The notes under the pieces are model-generated. The model saw only the letters and a program-made list of their open reading frames with translations, had not been told where the DNA came from and ran no database searches. Made by a program: the position numbers and the translations under genes. Shown one piece after another: positions 12,115 to 20,022 of a DNA stretch of 64,000 bases (position 1 is its first letter; every line of letters begins with the position of its first letter). The stretch comes from Oscillospiraceae bacterium (lineage in GTDB: Bacteria; Bacillota; Clostridia; Oscillospirales; Oscillospiraceae), in assembly GCA_021202845.1 (NCBI GenBank), contig JAJQCF010000031.1:1-64000 (forward strand), written 5' to 3'.

Positions 12115-12850
12115 TCTGCTCGCCCCTTTCACTTATCACCGGACACGGAGAGACGGCCACGCCCAGCAGCGTGGGCAGCATCTCCTGCGCCGAGCCGCGG
12201 CGGGCGATAACGCCGCCGTCTATGACCGCAATCTCGTCCGCCAGACTGATTATGCGCTCTTGGTGGGAAATTATTATCATCGTCGTCTCGCGCTTGCCGT
12301 GCAGCTCCTCGAACGTCTCCGTCAGGCGCGCAAAGCTCCAGAGGTCTATGCCCGCCTCCGGCTCGTCGAAAATCATCAGTCCGCTCTGCCGCGCCAAAAT
12401 GGTGGCGATTTCAATGCGCTTGACCTCGCCGCCGGAGAGCGAGGCGTCCACCTCGCGGTCGATGTAGTCGCGCGCGCACAGTCCCACCTGCGTCAGATAG
12501 GAGCAGGCCTCGGCGCGGGGCAGCAGCTTTTTGCCCGAGGCTATGGACAGCAAATCCCGCACACGTATGCCCTTGAAGCGCGGCGGCTGCTGGAAGCCGT
12601 AGCTAATGCCGAGGCGGGCGCGCTCGGTGATGCCGAGGCCGGTGATGTCCGTGCCGTTCCAAATGAGCTGTCCGCCCGTGGGCGTGACAAGCCCCATAAT
12701 TATTTTCGCCAGCGTGGTCTTGCCCCCGCCGTTCGGCCCTGTCAGCACTAAAAGGCTCCCGTCCGCAACGGTGAGGTCAATGCCGCGCAGTATATCGCTC
12801 TCCGTGCCCTCGGCGGACACGGAATAGGTGATGTTTTTAAGCTCGAGCAT
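12104..12850 (-). CDS. sufC: SufC ATPase of Fe-S cluster assembly
   Basis: A 248-aa ABC-type ATPase. Walker A GPNGGGKTT near residue 38, signature LSGGE near 137, Walker B LMIFDEPEAGID near 157 and the H-loop ISHQE near 196 are intact. The EPEAGID form and the SufB-like partner directly downstream identify SufC rather than a transporter ATPase. It is the first gene of sufC-sufB-PHP-57 aa and has its own promoter. Confidence 0.92.
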   Translation of the reverse strand: MLELKNITYSVSAEGTESDILRGIDLTVADGSLLVLTGPNGGGKTTLAKIIMGLVTPTGGQLIWNGTDITGLGITERARLGISYGFQQPPRFKGIRVRDLLSIASGKKLLPRAEACSYLTQVGLCARDYIDREVDASLSGGEVKRIEIATILARQSGLMIFDEPEAGIDLWSFARLTETFEELHGKRETTMIIISHQERIISLADEIAVIDGGVIARRGSAQEMLPTLLGVAVSPCPVISERGEQNVK

Positions 12851-12902
12851 ATTTTTCCTCTTTTCAAGCGTTTAGTTAATTAAAAATTTATTCTCCGTAG
12901 CT

Positions 12903-12930
12903 ATTATACCCGACGCGCAGGAAAATGCAA
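12903..12930 (-). promoter_or_regulatory. Promoter of the sufC operon
   Basis: Minus-strand TTGCAT (12925-12930) and TATAAT (12903-12908) with a 16-base spacer, about 50 bases before sufC. Confidence 0.75.
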
Positions 12931-12955
12931 GAGCTTGGCGCGGATTGTTAACAAT

Positions 12956-13765
12956 TTAATCAACGGTTTCAATTCTGCCCGTAACGGCGTTTATATACAG
13001 CTCCACGGTGTCGGCGGCGACGTGCCACACGGGGTCCAGCGTGCTCTCGCCGGAGACAGACACGGACATGATGTAGCCCGCGCTGAGCGAGGTTATCTCG
13101 CTGCAAACATAGCCCTCCGTCTCCACAAGCTCAAGGAAGCGTATGAGCGCGTTGTAGCTGCTCATAACGCCGTCTGTAGAGGAGCTTGTGACGGTGTCGA
13201 ATACCCTTGTGCCGGAGGCCACGGCCTCCTCGCCGCCGTAGAACGTGAACGTCGTGACAGCGTTGTAGACCGGCAATCCGTCCCAGCAGGCGGTGACGGT
13301 GACAGTGCTGCCGCTGACGAGCGTTAGGCTGTCGTCCAGCTCCATGCCCAGCCTGTTCATAACCTTTTTGGCCGACTTCGCCGTGTCCGAGCCGCTGATG
13401 CCGCCGGTGACAACGACGTCGTATTCGCCCGTGCCGCGGAACTGGGCCTGTCCGTTTTTGCCGGAGTAGAACCAGATGTTGCCTCCGAGCGGCTCGGCGC
13501 TTGAGCTGCCCAGCAGGCGCTCCACCAGCTCGTATTCCGTGTCCTGACTGCGCGTCACGGTGACAACCGCGGGAGTTTCCGCCGTCAGCTCCACGTCCTC
13601 GGAGATAGTTATGCCGTTGCGCCGAAAAACGGAGACAATGGCGCTCTCCGCCGTCTCGCGGCTCTCGCGCTCTTCCACCCTGTCGGCCAGCACCAGCACG
13701 AGCAAAAAGGCGTTCAGCAGCGCTAAAATTGCCAGTATTATGTTTTTTACCTGCGCTGTGCTCAT
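12956..13765 (-). CDS. yycI: YycI-like regulator of WalK
   Basis: A 269-aa membrane-anchored protein: a single N-terminal helix (residues 8-28), then an extracytoplasmic domain rich in beta strands. The family pattern includes NIWFYSGKNGQAQF and a C-terminal VWHVAADTVELYINAVTGRIE, typical of the regulatory domain shared by YycH and YycI, which bind and restrain the WalK kinase outside the membrane. It is last in nudix-walR-walK-yycH-yycI, one base after yycH. Identity rests on position plus topology. Confidence 0.82.
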   Translation of the reverse strand: MSTAQVKNIILAILALLNAFLLVLVLADRVEERESRETAESAIVSVFRRNGITISEDVELTAETPAVVTVTRSQDTEYELVERLLGSSSAEPLGGNIWFYSGKNGQAQFRGTGEYDVVVTGGISGSDTAKSAKKVMNRLGMELDDSLTLVSGSTVTVTACWDGLPVYNAVTTFTFYGGEEAVASGTRVFDTVTSSSTDGVMSSYNALIRFLELVETEGYVCSEITSLSAGYIMSVSVSGESTLDPVWHVAADTVELYINAVTGRIETVD

Positions 13766-13766
13766 G

Positions 13767-15041
13767 CTATGCCACCGCCCATCCGCAGGTTACGGAAACG
13801 CCGTTGTCGCCGTAGACAAGCCGCATTTCTCCACCGCCGGAGACGGAGGCCGCGACCGCCGCGCGCTCCATGGGCAGCAGCTCCACGCTCTCGCCCGTCA
13901 GAGAGTAGCTGCGCAGCAGCAGCGATGCGCGCGTTATAACGCCGGAGGAGACGACGACCGTGGCGGCGCAGTCGTAGTCCGCCAGCGCCACGGTGCAGCG
14001 GTCGATGACGTAGTCAAACCGTACGGTGTACTCGTCGGCCTCCTCGTCGTATTCAAAGCCCGCCAGCACAACATTGGCGTCGCCGCTTGTCTCGCCCAGC
14101 GTGAGGTACACAAGCTCCATGGCGCTCGTCATGGCTTCATAGGCCGTCGCGCCGCTCCCGCCGCCGCTGCTGCACCTGTAGGTCACAGCGCCGTCGGGGC
14201 TGATGCGCAGGGTTTTTTCGCCGTCAACATACACGCTCACGCCGTCGGGCTCGGTGTAGGGGCTCGCGGCGTTGCCGCTCATGCCGAGCGCGGTGAAGAG
14301 ACGGGCGGCGCTGTAGCCGCTCATGGGGTTTTCCGCTGCCACGGCCTGCGCCTCGGACTTGCTCGGCAGCATTAGCGTGTAAGGAGCCAGCGCGTCCTGC
14401 CCGCACTCGTAGGCGAACTGCGCGCCGTTGGGCTCAAACGCCGAGAGCGCGGTGGTGAGCGCCTGCACGCTGACCGCCGTGGAGCAGCGGCGAAACGCGC
14501 CGTCCGTGTCCGTGAAGTACAGCTCAACGCCGCCCTCCGAGGCTATGAGCGCCACGCGCCGCGCCTCGTGCTCGCCCGCGTCGCTCTCGGCGTCCGTGCC
14601 GAGCCACTGGGCGAGGAAGTCCAGACGGCGAGGGTAGCAGTAGTCAAAAACCGCGCCCTGTTCCTCCAGCGCGGCGCGCCAATCGCTCTCGGTTATGTCC
14701 TCTCCGGCCTCCGCGGAGCCCAGCGCCTCGCCCAAGAGCGCAGCGAAGCGGCTGAAGGCGCTCGTGACTGCCGTGTCGTCCCACGCGGCGGCGTAGCGCT
14801 CGCCCTCGCCGAAGCTGATTATCACGGCGGCGGGTATCGCGGACTCGCGCGTCATATCGTCGCCGTAGTCCGCGGCGGCGGTCACCTCGCTCTCAAAGCT
14901 CTGGCGGGTAATCAGCTTGTCGTAGTACCCGACCTTGGCCAGCAGCAGCGCCGCCGTGCAGACCAGAACCGCAATCAGCGCGGACTTCACAATCTCCGCC
15001 GAGCGGCGGCCGGAGCAGAAAAAGTCAGTTATCCTGCCCAT
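13767..15041 (-). CDS. yycH: YycH-like regulator of WalK
   Basis: A 424-aa protein with one N-terminal transmembrane helix (about residues 18-36) and a large extracytoplasmic part. It sits directly after walK, overlapping it by 17 bases, and before yycI, the conserved order in Firmicutes. The overall sequence is divergent from Bacillus YycH, so the name rests on position, size and topology. It would modulate WalK signalling in cell-wall homeostasis. Confidence 0.78.
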   Translation of the reverse strand: MGRITDFFCSGRRSAEIVKSALIAVLVCTAALLLAKVGYYDKLITRQSFESEVTAAADYGDDMTRESAIPAAVIISFGEGERYAAAWDDTAVTSAFSRFAALLGEALGSAEAGEDITESDWRAALEEQGAVFDYCYPRRLDFLAQWLGTDAESDAGEHEARRVALIASEGGVELYFTDTDGAFRRCSTAVSVQALTTALSAFEPNGAQFAYECGQDALAPYTLMLPSKSEAQAVAAENPMSGYSAARLFTALGMSGNAASPYTEPDGVSVYVDGEKTLRISPDGAVTYRCSSGGGSGATAYEAMTSAMELVYLTLGETSGDANVVLAGFEYDEEADEYTVRFDYVIDRCTVALADYDCAATVVVSSGVITRASLLLRSYSLTGESVELLPMERAAVAASVSGGGEMRLVYGDNGVSVTCGWAVA

Positions 15042-16482
15042 TGACCGGCCCCTCCACCGGCAGCGTCACGGTCATGGTCGTGCCGTGCCCGCTGCGGCTT
15101 TTCACGTCTATGCGCCCGTTGTGGCGCTCCACTATCTCGTGCGCTATGCTCAGTCCCAGACCCGTGCCGCCTGACTCGCGCGAGCGCGCCTTGTCCACGC
15201 GGTAAAAGCGCTCAAAAATATGCGGCACGTCCTCCTCGGGGATGCCGATGCCGTTGTCGCGCACCGTGAACCAGACCTCGTTGTTCTCGCAGCCCGCGGT
15301 CAGGCGTATGCGTCCGCCGCTGCGGGTGTATTTTATGGCGTTGGAAATCATGTTTATCATGACCTGCTCGATGCGCTGGCGGTCGCCGCATATTTTCGGC
15401 ACCGGTGTTTTGAAGCTGAGCGTGAACTCGTGGCCGTGGCGCTGCGCCTCGATGAGCTGGGCGGCGTAAACGTCCTGCACGGACTTTTCAAACGAGAACT
15501 CCTGAAAGTCAAAGTCTATGCTGCCCGCGTCGAAGCGCGAGAGCGTCAGCAAATCCTGCACTATTTTTGTCATGCGGTCGGACTCGCGCACAATGACCTC
15601 CAAAAAATGCTGCTCCGTCTCGGGGTCCATAGCGCCCTCGGCGTCCTCCAGCGTTTCGGCGTAGCTCTTTATGCTGGTGACGGGCGTTCTCAGCTCGTGG
15701 GAGACGTTGGCGACGAACTCGCGGCGCATATTCTCCGAGCGGCGCATTTCGTCAATGCTGCGTTCAAGCTGGTCGGCCATGTCGTTGAACGTGCGCGAGA
15801 GCGTGCCGATTTCGTCCCGCGCCGGATTATCCGGAATCTTGGAAAAGTCGCCAGAGGCAACCTTTTCCGCCGCCGTCGTCAGGCTGCGTATGGGGGTTAT
15901 CAGCGTGCGCGCGAGCAGCAGCGTCAGCAGCACGGATATGGCAAGGCCGACGGCCAGCGACTCCATGATTATGCGGAAAAGCGCGTCCGACTGCTCGCGC
16001 ACCGTCTCCTTGCTGTCTATGATATATATAATGAAGCTGCCGCTCTCGCCCGAAACGGGCAGGGCGACGTCCATGTAGTCCGCCTGACTGTTGCTCTCGA
16101 AGCCCTCGCTGCCGGCAAGCGCCGTCAGCAGGTTGGGGGTGAGGCTGACGTAGCTCGTCTCGTCGGTGCCCGAGCGGGAGAGCACGGCGGCGGTCTCGCC
16201 GTCCAGCACGTAATAGTTGCGCGTGCCGGAGTCGATTCCCAGCTGGCCGGAGTAGGCGCGCAGAATGTCGGCAATCTGCTGCCCCGCGTCCTCGGAACTT
16301 GCGGCATTGGCTATGTCCTCCGCCAATTCGGCGTCGGAGAAAACGTCGCTCATGCGGTCATAGAACTGGCTCAAAAAGAAGCTCTGCACGCCGCGGAGCA
16401 GAAAAGCCCCCGTAACGGCCATGAGCGCGATTATCAGCGCGAGAATTATTATTATCAGTTTTGTGTAAATACTGCGGTTTAT
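15025..16482 (-). CDS. walK: WalK/VicK-type sensor histidine kinase
   Basis: A 485-aa kinase if started at the ATA codon 16482-16480. Order: TM1 (about 10-30), extracytoplasmic domain, TM2 (about 170-195), HAMP, HisKA with phospho-acceptor VSHELRTP, and HATPase (NAIKYT, DNGIGIP, GTGLGLS). No PAS domain separates HAMP from HisKA, unlike Bacillus WalK. The first in-frame ATG (16422) would cut TM1 in half; upstream the frame is open back to the walR stop, with no ATG, GTG or TTG. AGGAGG lies eight bases before ATA, making an ATA (or ATT, 16470) start likely. It phosphorylates WalR. Confidence 0.92.
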   Translation of the reverse strand: MNRSIYTKLIIIILALIIALMAVTGAFLLRGVQSFFLSQFYDRMSDVFSDAELAEDIANAASSEDAGQQIADILRAYSGQLGIDSGTRNYYVLDGETAAVLSRSGTDETSYVSLTPNLLTALAGSEGFESNSQADYMDVALPVSGESGSFIIYIIDSKETVREQSDALFRIIMESLAVGLAISVLLTLLLARTLITPIRSLTTAAEKVASGDFSKIPDNPARDEIGTLSRTFNDMADQLERSIDEMRRSENMRREFVANVSHELRTPVTSIKSYAETLEDAEGAMDPETEQHFLEVIVRESDRMTKIVQDLLTLSRFDAGSIDFDFQEFSFEKSVQDVYAAQLIEAQRHGHEFTLSFKTPVPKICGDRQRIEQVMINMISNAIKYTRSGGRIRLTAGCENNEVWFTVRDNGIGIPEEDVPHIFERFYRVDKARSRESGGTGLGLSIAHEIVERHNGRIDVKSRSGHGTTMTVTLPVEGPVNGQDN

Positions 16483-16521
16483 AGGCTCCGCCTCCTGCCT
16501 TTTTGCACTCTTTTTGCGGCC

Positions 16522-17217
16522 TCAGCCGCCGAAGTAATAGCCCACGCCGCGCTTTGTCATCACGTATGTCGGCTCCGCGGGGTTCGGCTCTAACTTTTCG
16601 CGCAGTCGGCGCACGGCCACGTCCACCGCGCGCAAGTCGCCGAAGTAATCGTACTTCCAAACGCCCGTCATAAGCTCTTGGCGGGACACGACCTTGCCGG
16701 AGCTCTCGGCCAAGAACTTCAGCAGCTCAAACTCGCGCTGCGTCAGCTCTATTTCTTTATCCTTCAAAAATACGCTGTGGCGGTCAAGGTCGATTATAAG
16801 TCCGCCGGAGCCGCGTATCACATTGCCGCTCTCCGCGGGCGCGGCCTGCACGGCCACGCGGCGCATATTGGCCTTGACGCGCGCCATAAGCTCGCGCATG
16901 GAAAAGGGCTTGGTGATGTAGTCATCCGCGCCGTTTTCGAGGCCGAACACCTTGTCCGTCTCCTCCTCGCGCGCGGTGAGCATGATAATGGGCACGTTGT
17001 TGCCCTCCCCGCGCAGCGTGCGGCAGACGGAAAAGCCGTCCATTTCCGGCAGCATCACGTCCAGCAGTATGAGGTCGGGGTTTTCCTCCCGCGCCATTTT
17101 CAGTCCCTGCGCGCCGTCATAGGCGCAGATTGCCGCCAGACCGTTTTTCTCTAAATTGAACTTGAGTATGTCCACTATGGATTTTTCGTCGTCTACAATG
17201 AGCACCCTTCTGTCCAT
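16522..17217 (-). CDS. walR: WalR/YycF-type response regulator
   Basis: A 231-aa OmpR-family regulator. The receiver domain (1-120) has the acidic pocket (VDDE), phospho-Asp in LILLDVMLP near residue 54, and the Thr/Lys switch residues (MLTA, ITKPF). The C-terminal winged helix (135-231) includes LTQREFELLKFLA and VDVAVRRLREKLE, the usual DNA-recognition segment. It precedes walK and follows the Nudix gene by one base. WalR controls autolysins and wall metabolism in Firmicutes. Confidence 0.94.
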   Translation of the reverse strand: MDRRVLIVDDEKSIVDILKFNLEKNGLAAICAYDGAQGLKMAREENPDLILLDVMLPEMDGFSVCRTLRGEGNNVPIIMLTAREEETDKVFGLENGADDYITKPFSMRELMARVKANMRRVAVQAAPAESGNVIRGSGGLIIDLDRHSVFLKDKEIELTQREFELLKFLAESSGKVVSRQELMTGVWKYDYFGDLRAVDVAVRRLREKLEPNPAEPTYVMTKRGVGYYFGG

Positions 17218-17218
17218 T

Positions 17219-17767
17219 TTAATTATGTTCCTCCTGTTCTATATATCTTTTGGCCTTGAGCACCGCTATAATGCTCTTAGCGTCAATCAGCTCTCCCGAC
17301 ATCGCCATGTCCACAAGAGTGTCCAGAGGATATTTTTCCACCGCCAAAAGCTCGCCCTCGTCGGGGTGCGCCGCGCCGGAGTGCAGCCCGCGCGCCATGT
17401 ATGCGTGCAGAATTTCGCGGCAGTAGCCCGGGGAGGGGTAGAAGCGGCCCAAGTAGACCCACTCGTCCGCCGTCAGCCCCGTTTCCTCGCTCAGCTCGCG
17501 CACGGCGCAGTCCAGCGGCTCCTCGCCCGCCTCCAGCTTGCCCGCCGGAGTTTCCAGCACCGTTTCGCCGTAGGGGTAGCGGAACTGCCTGACGCAGCAG
17601 ACGCTGCCGTCGGTGTCCACGGGTATGACCGTCACGCCGCCGGAGTGTTCCACGACCTCGCGGCGAGAGTGCTGCCCGTCGGCAAGCTCAACCTCGTCCG
17701 AGTGTACGTATATTATCGCGCCGCGGTATATGTCCGTGGTGGAAACGGTCTTTTCGTAAAGCTCCAT
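17219..17767 (-). CDS. Nudix hydrolase, ADP-ribose pyrophosphatase type
   Basis: A 182-aa enzyme with a complete Nudix box near residues 95-117 (GKLEAGE, then RELSEETGL). The N-terminal strands and the RQFRYPYGETVLETPAG segment before the box are typical of ADP-ribose pyrophosphatases (NudF), which cleave ADP-ribose to AMP and ribose 5-phosphate. It is the promoter-proximal gene of the wal operon, an arrangement that co-regulates it with cell-wall signalling without showing a shared function. Confidence 0.88.
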   Translation of the reverse strand: MELYEKTVSTTDIYRGAIIYVHSDEVELADGQHSRREVVEHSGGVTVIPVDTDGSVCCVRQFRYPYGETVLETPAGKLEAGEEPLDCAVRELSEETGLTADEWVYLGRFYPSPGYCREILHAYMARGLHSGAAHPDEGELLAVEKYPLDTLVDMAMSGELIDAKSIIAVLKAKRYIEQEEHN

Positions 17768-17838
17768 AAAATATGCATACCTCCGTAATATATGTCAGCC
17801 GCCGCTTACGGCGGCGCTGTTATCAGCAATACAAAGGT

Positions 17839-17867
17839 ATTATACCATGACTTTGCCGAGTTTTCCA
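17839..17867 (-). promoter_or_regulatory. Promoter of the nudix-walRK operon
   Basis: A perfect TATAAT on the minus strand (17839-17844) with TGGAAA 17 bases upstream (17862-17867). The -35 match is partial. Confidence 0.55.
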
Positions 17868-17901
17868 TATATTTTGCGTGGAGATAAGGCGGTTTTGGGA
17901 G

Positions 17902-17907
17902 TATAAT
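17902..17907 (+). promoter_or_regulatory. -10 box upstream of the 83-aa gene
   Basis: TATAAT lies 42 bases before the ATG at 17950; no good -35 is present at standard spacing. Confidence 0.4.
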
Positions 17908-17949
17908 TTGTTTACATTTTAATTACAAGCCGTTCGGAGGGAGCTTTGT

Positions 17950-18201
17950 ATGGACATGAAACCTATTGTTACAGATGCGCTCGTTGCGCTGTATCTCAGC
18001 GGGGAGGAGCCGATAGACCCTGACAGTGCGCGCGCGTTGGTGCGCGAGGCGCGGCGCTCCGGCGGGCTGGACGGCTGGGACAGCATGAGCCTCAGCATTT
18101 TTTCCGGCCGCGGAGGTCTGCTGGTGCTGGCGGCGCCGGAGAACAGCGTACATATCACTCTTGCGGACTACGCTCTGCCGTTTTTGGAAGAATATTTTTA
18201 A
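17950..18201 (+). CDS. Small acidic protein of unknown function
   Basis: An 83-aa soluble, acidic protein. The start ATG follows CGGAGGGAGCTTTGT, a strong ribosome-binding site. Visible features are an N-terminal helix-like part with SGEEPIDPDSARALV, a Gly-rich turn, and a hydrophobic C-terminal half (LLVLAAPENSVHITLADYALPFLEEYF). It lies 58 bases before smpB on the same strand. No domain recognised. Confidence 0.7.
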   Translation: MDMKPIVTDALVALYLSGEEPIDPDSARALVREARRSGGLDGWDSMSLSIFSGRGGLLVLAAPENSVHITLADYALPFLEEYF

Positions 18202-18230
18202 AAAACGCTTTTTTTCCGGCGAAAGTGTGC

Positions 18231-18236
18231 TATAAT
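18231..18236 (+). promoter_or_regulatory. -10 box of smpB
   Basis: TATAAT lies 23 bases before the smpB start, preceded by a T-run in the -35 zone that matches the consensus weakly. Confidence 0.5.
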
Positions 18237-18259
18237 TCACCTTAGAGAGGTGATAATCC

Positions 18260-18721
18260 ATGCCGAAAGCCACAGGCATAAAGCAGGCCGCGTCAAACCG
18301 CAAGGCCTTTCACGACTACTTTGTGCTCGACCGCTACGAGGCCGGCATTGAACTGAGCGGCACGGAGGTCAAGTCCATTCGCGCGGGAGCGCTGAATCTC
18401 AAGGACTCCTACTGCATAGTCAAAAACGGTGAGATATTTGTCAAGGGTATGCACATCAGCCCCTACGAAAAGGGCAACATATTCAACCGCGACCCCGACC
18501 GCGACAGGCGGCTGCTGATGCACAAGCGCGAGATAATGAAGCTGGGCGCGCGCGTGGCGCAGGAGGGCGTCGCGCTGGTGCCGCTTTCCGTGTACTTCAA
18601 GGACAGCCGCGTCAAGCTGGAAATCGGACTGTGCAAGGGCAAAAAGCTCTACGACAAGCGCGAGACGGACGCCAAACGCCAAGCCGAGCGCGACATCGAG
18701 CGCGCCATGAAGAGCCACTGA
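18260..18721 (+). CDS. smpB: SsrA-binding protein SmpB
   Basis: A 153-aa RNA-binding protein that, with tmRNA, rescues stalled ribosomes. Family landmarks: N-terminal NRKAFHDYFVLDRYEAGIEL, GTEVKSIR near residue 38, ISPYEKGN near 75, the RDRRLLMHKREI segment near 93, and the basic C-terminal tail (RETDAKRQAERDIERAMK) that enters the decoding site. RBS GAGAGGTG precedes the ATG. No tmRNA gene was found in the short downstream gap. Confidence 0.96.
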   Translation: MPKATGIKQAASNRKAFHDYFVLDRYEAGIELSGTEVKSIRAGALNLKDSYCIVKNGEIFVKGMHISPYEKGNIFNRDPDRDRRLLMHKREIMKLGARVAQEGVALVPLSVYFKDSRVKLEIGLCKGKKLYDKRETDAKRQAERDIERAMKSH

Positions 18722-18752
18722 GAGCGGCAAAAAGCCCGAATTTTGCGCTATT

Positions 18753-18786
18753 GAGCGAAAATCAACTGCGGTTTTCGCTCTTTTGC
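18753..18786 (+). terminator. Terminator of smpB
   Basis: Perfect 9-bp arms (GAGCGAAAA and complement), a 10-base loop, followed by TTTTGC. Confidence 0.85.
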
Positions 18787-18789
18787 ATA

Positions 18790-18818
18790 TTTACAAGCGC
18801 ATGAAAATTGTATATAAT
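18790..18818 (+). promoter_or_regulatory. Promoter of prfB
   Basis: TTTACA (18790-18795) and TATAAT (18813-18818) with a 17-base spacer, 35 bases before the prfB start. Confidence 0.85.
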
Positions 18819-18852
18819 GTCTGGGCAATACGTGAAAAGGAATCTGTGTTTT

Positions 18853-19959
18853 ATGATTGAATTTGATGAGTACAAAACAAAGCTGAATAATCTCCGCCCC
18901 ACGCTGGACGAGCTGGGCAAGGCGCTCAAATTAGACGACGCGCGTACGGAAATTGCCGCGCTGCAGGCCGAGTCCGAAAAAGAGGGCTTTTGGAACGACG
19001 TCAAGGCGGCGCAGAAAAACCAGCAGCGCATAAAGCAGCTGCAAAACCGCTTGGACTCGTTCAAGAAGTTAGAGGGCACATGGGACGACCTCTACACCAT
19101 TTGCGTAATGGCGATTGAGGAAAACGACGACAGTATGCTCCCCGAGCTGGACGAGGGATTTGCCGAGTTTGAAACGAAGTTGGAGCAGACGCGCCTGCAA
19201 ACGCTGCTCAGCGGCGAGTACGACGCGAACAACGCGATTTTGACCCTGCACCCCGGCGCTGGCGGCACGGAGGCTCAGGACTGGGCGAGTATGCTCTACC
19301 GCATGTACACCCGCTGGGCGGAGCGCCACGGCTACAAGTACACGCTCTTGGACTGGCTGGACGGCGACGAGGCGGGAATTAAATCCGCCGCCATAAAAAT
19401 AGAGGGCGAGAACGCCTACGGCTACCTGAAAAGCGAGCACGGCGTCCACCGTCTTGTGCGCATATCCCCCTTTGACGCCTCCGGCCGCCGCCAGACGAGC
19501 TTCGCCGCGGTGGAGGTGACGCCGGAGATAACCGACGCCTCCGAAATCGAGCTGCGCGACGAGGACATAAAAATGGACGTGTTCCGCTCCTCCGGCGCGG
19601 GCGGGCAAAAGGTCAACAAAACGTCCTCCGCCGTCCGCCTGACCCACCTGCCGACCGGCATCGTGGTGTCCAGTCAGGTCGAGCGCAGCCACTTCCAGAA
19701 CCTTGAGAACTGCAAGGATATGCTGCGCGCGAAGCTGGCGGAGATAAAAGAGCGCGAGCACATGGAAAAGCTCTCCGACATCAAGGGCGTGCAGATGAAA
19801 ATTGACTTCGGCAGCGCCATACGCTCCTATGTTTTCATGCCCTACACGCTGGCTAAGGACACGCGCACCGGCTATGAAAACGGCAACATCAACGCCGTTA
19901 TGGACGGCGATATCGACGGCTTCATCAACGCATATTTGGCGATGAGCGCCGCAAAATAA
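18853..19959 (+). CDS. prfB: Peptide chain release factor 2
   Basis: A 368-aa class I release factor for UGA and UAA stops. The SPF anticodon-like tripeptide (ISPFDASGRRQTSF, near residue 197) identifies RF2 rather than RF1; the catalytic GGQ is in SSGAGGQKVNKTSS near 240. The start ATG follows AAAAGGA at 18836-18842. The frame is continuous through the N-terminal region where many bacteria carry an autoregulatory +1 frameshift at an in-frame TGA, so this copy has no such control. Confidence 0.95.
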   Translation: MIEFDEYKTKLNNLRPTLDELGKALKLDDARTEIAALQAESEKEGFWNDVKAAQKNQQRIKQLQNRLDSFKKLEGTWDDLYTICVMAIEENDDSMLPELDEGFAEFETKLEQTRLQTLLSGEYDANNAILTLHPGAGGTEAQDWASMLYRMYTRWAERHGYKYTLLDWLDGDEAGIKSAAIKIEGENAYGYLKSEHGVHRLVRISPFDASGRRQTSFAAVEVTPEITDASEIELRDEDIKMDVFRSSGAGGQKVNKTSSAVRLTHLPTGIVVSSQVERSHFQNLENCKDMLRAKLAEIKEREHMEKLSDIKGVQMKIDFGSAIRSYVFMPYTLAKDTRTGYENGNINAVMDGDIDGFINAYLAMSAAK

Positions 19960-20022
19960 CACTCACCTCCGCCGCGCGGGTCATAACTTTTGCCCGCCGC
20001 GCGGAAGATAAAGAGAGACAAG

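Noticed and set aside
18722-18852. tmRNA (ssrA) gene next to smpB
   Set aside because: The 131-base gap holds only a terminator and the prfB promoter; no tRNA-Ala-like ends or tag ORF.
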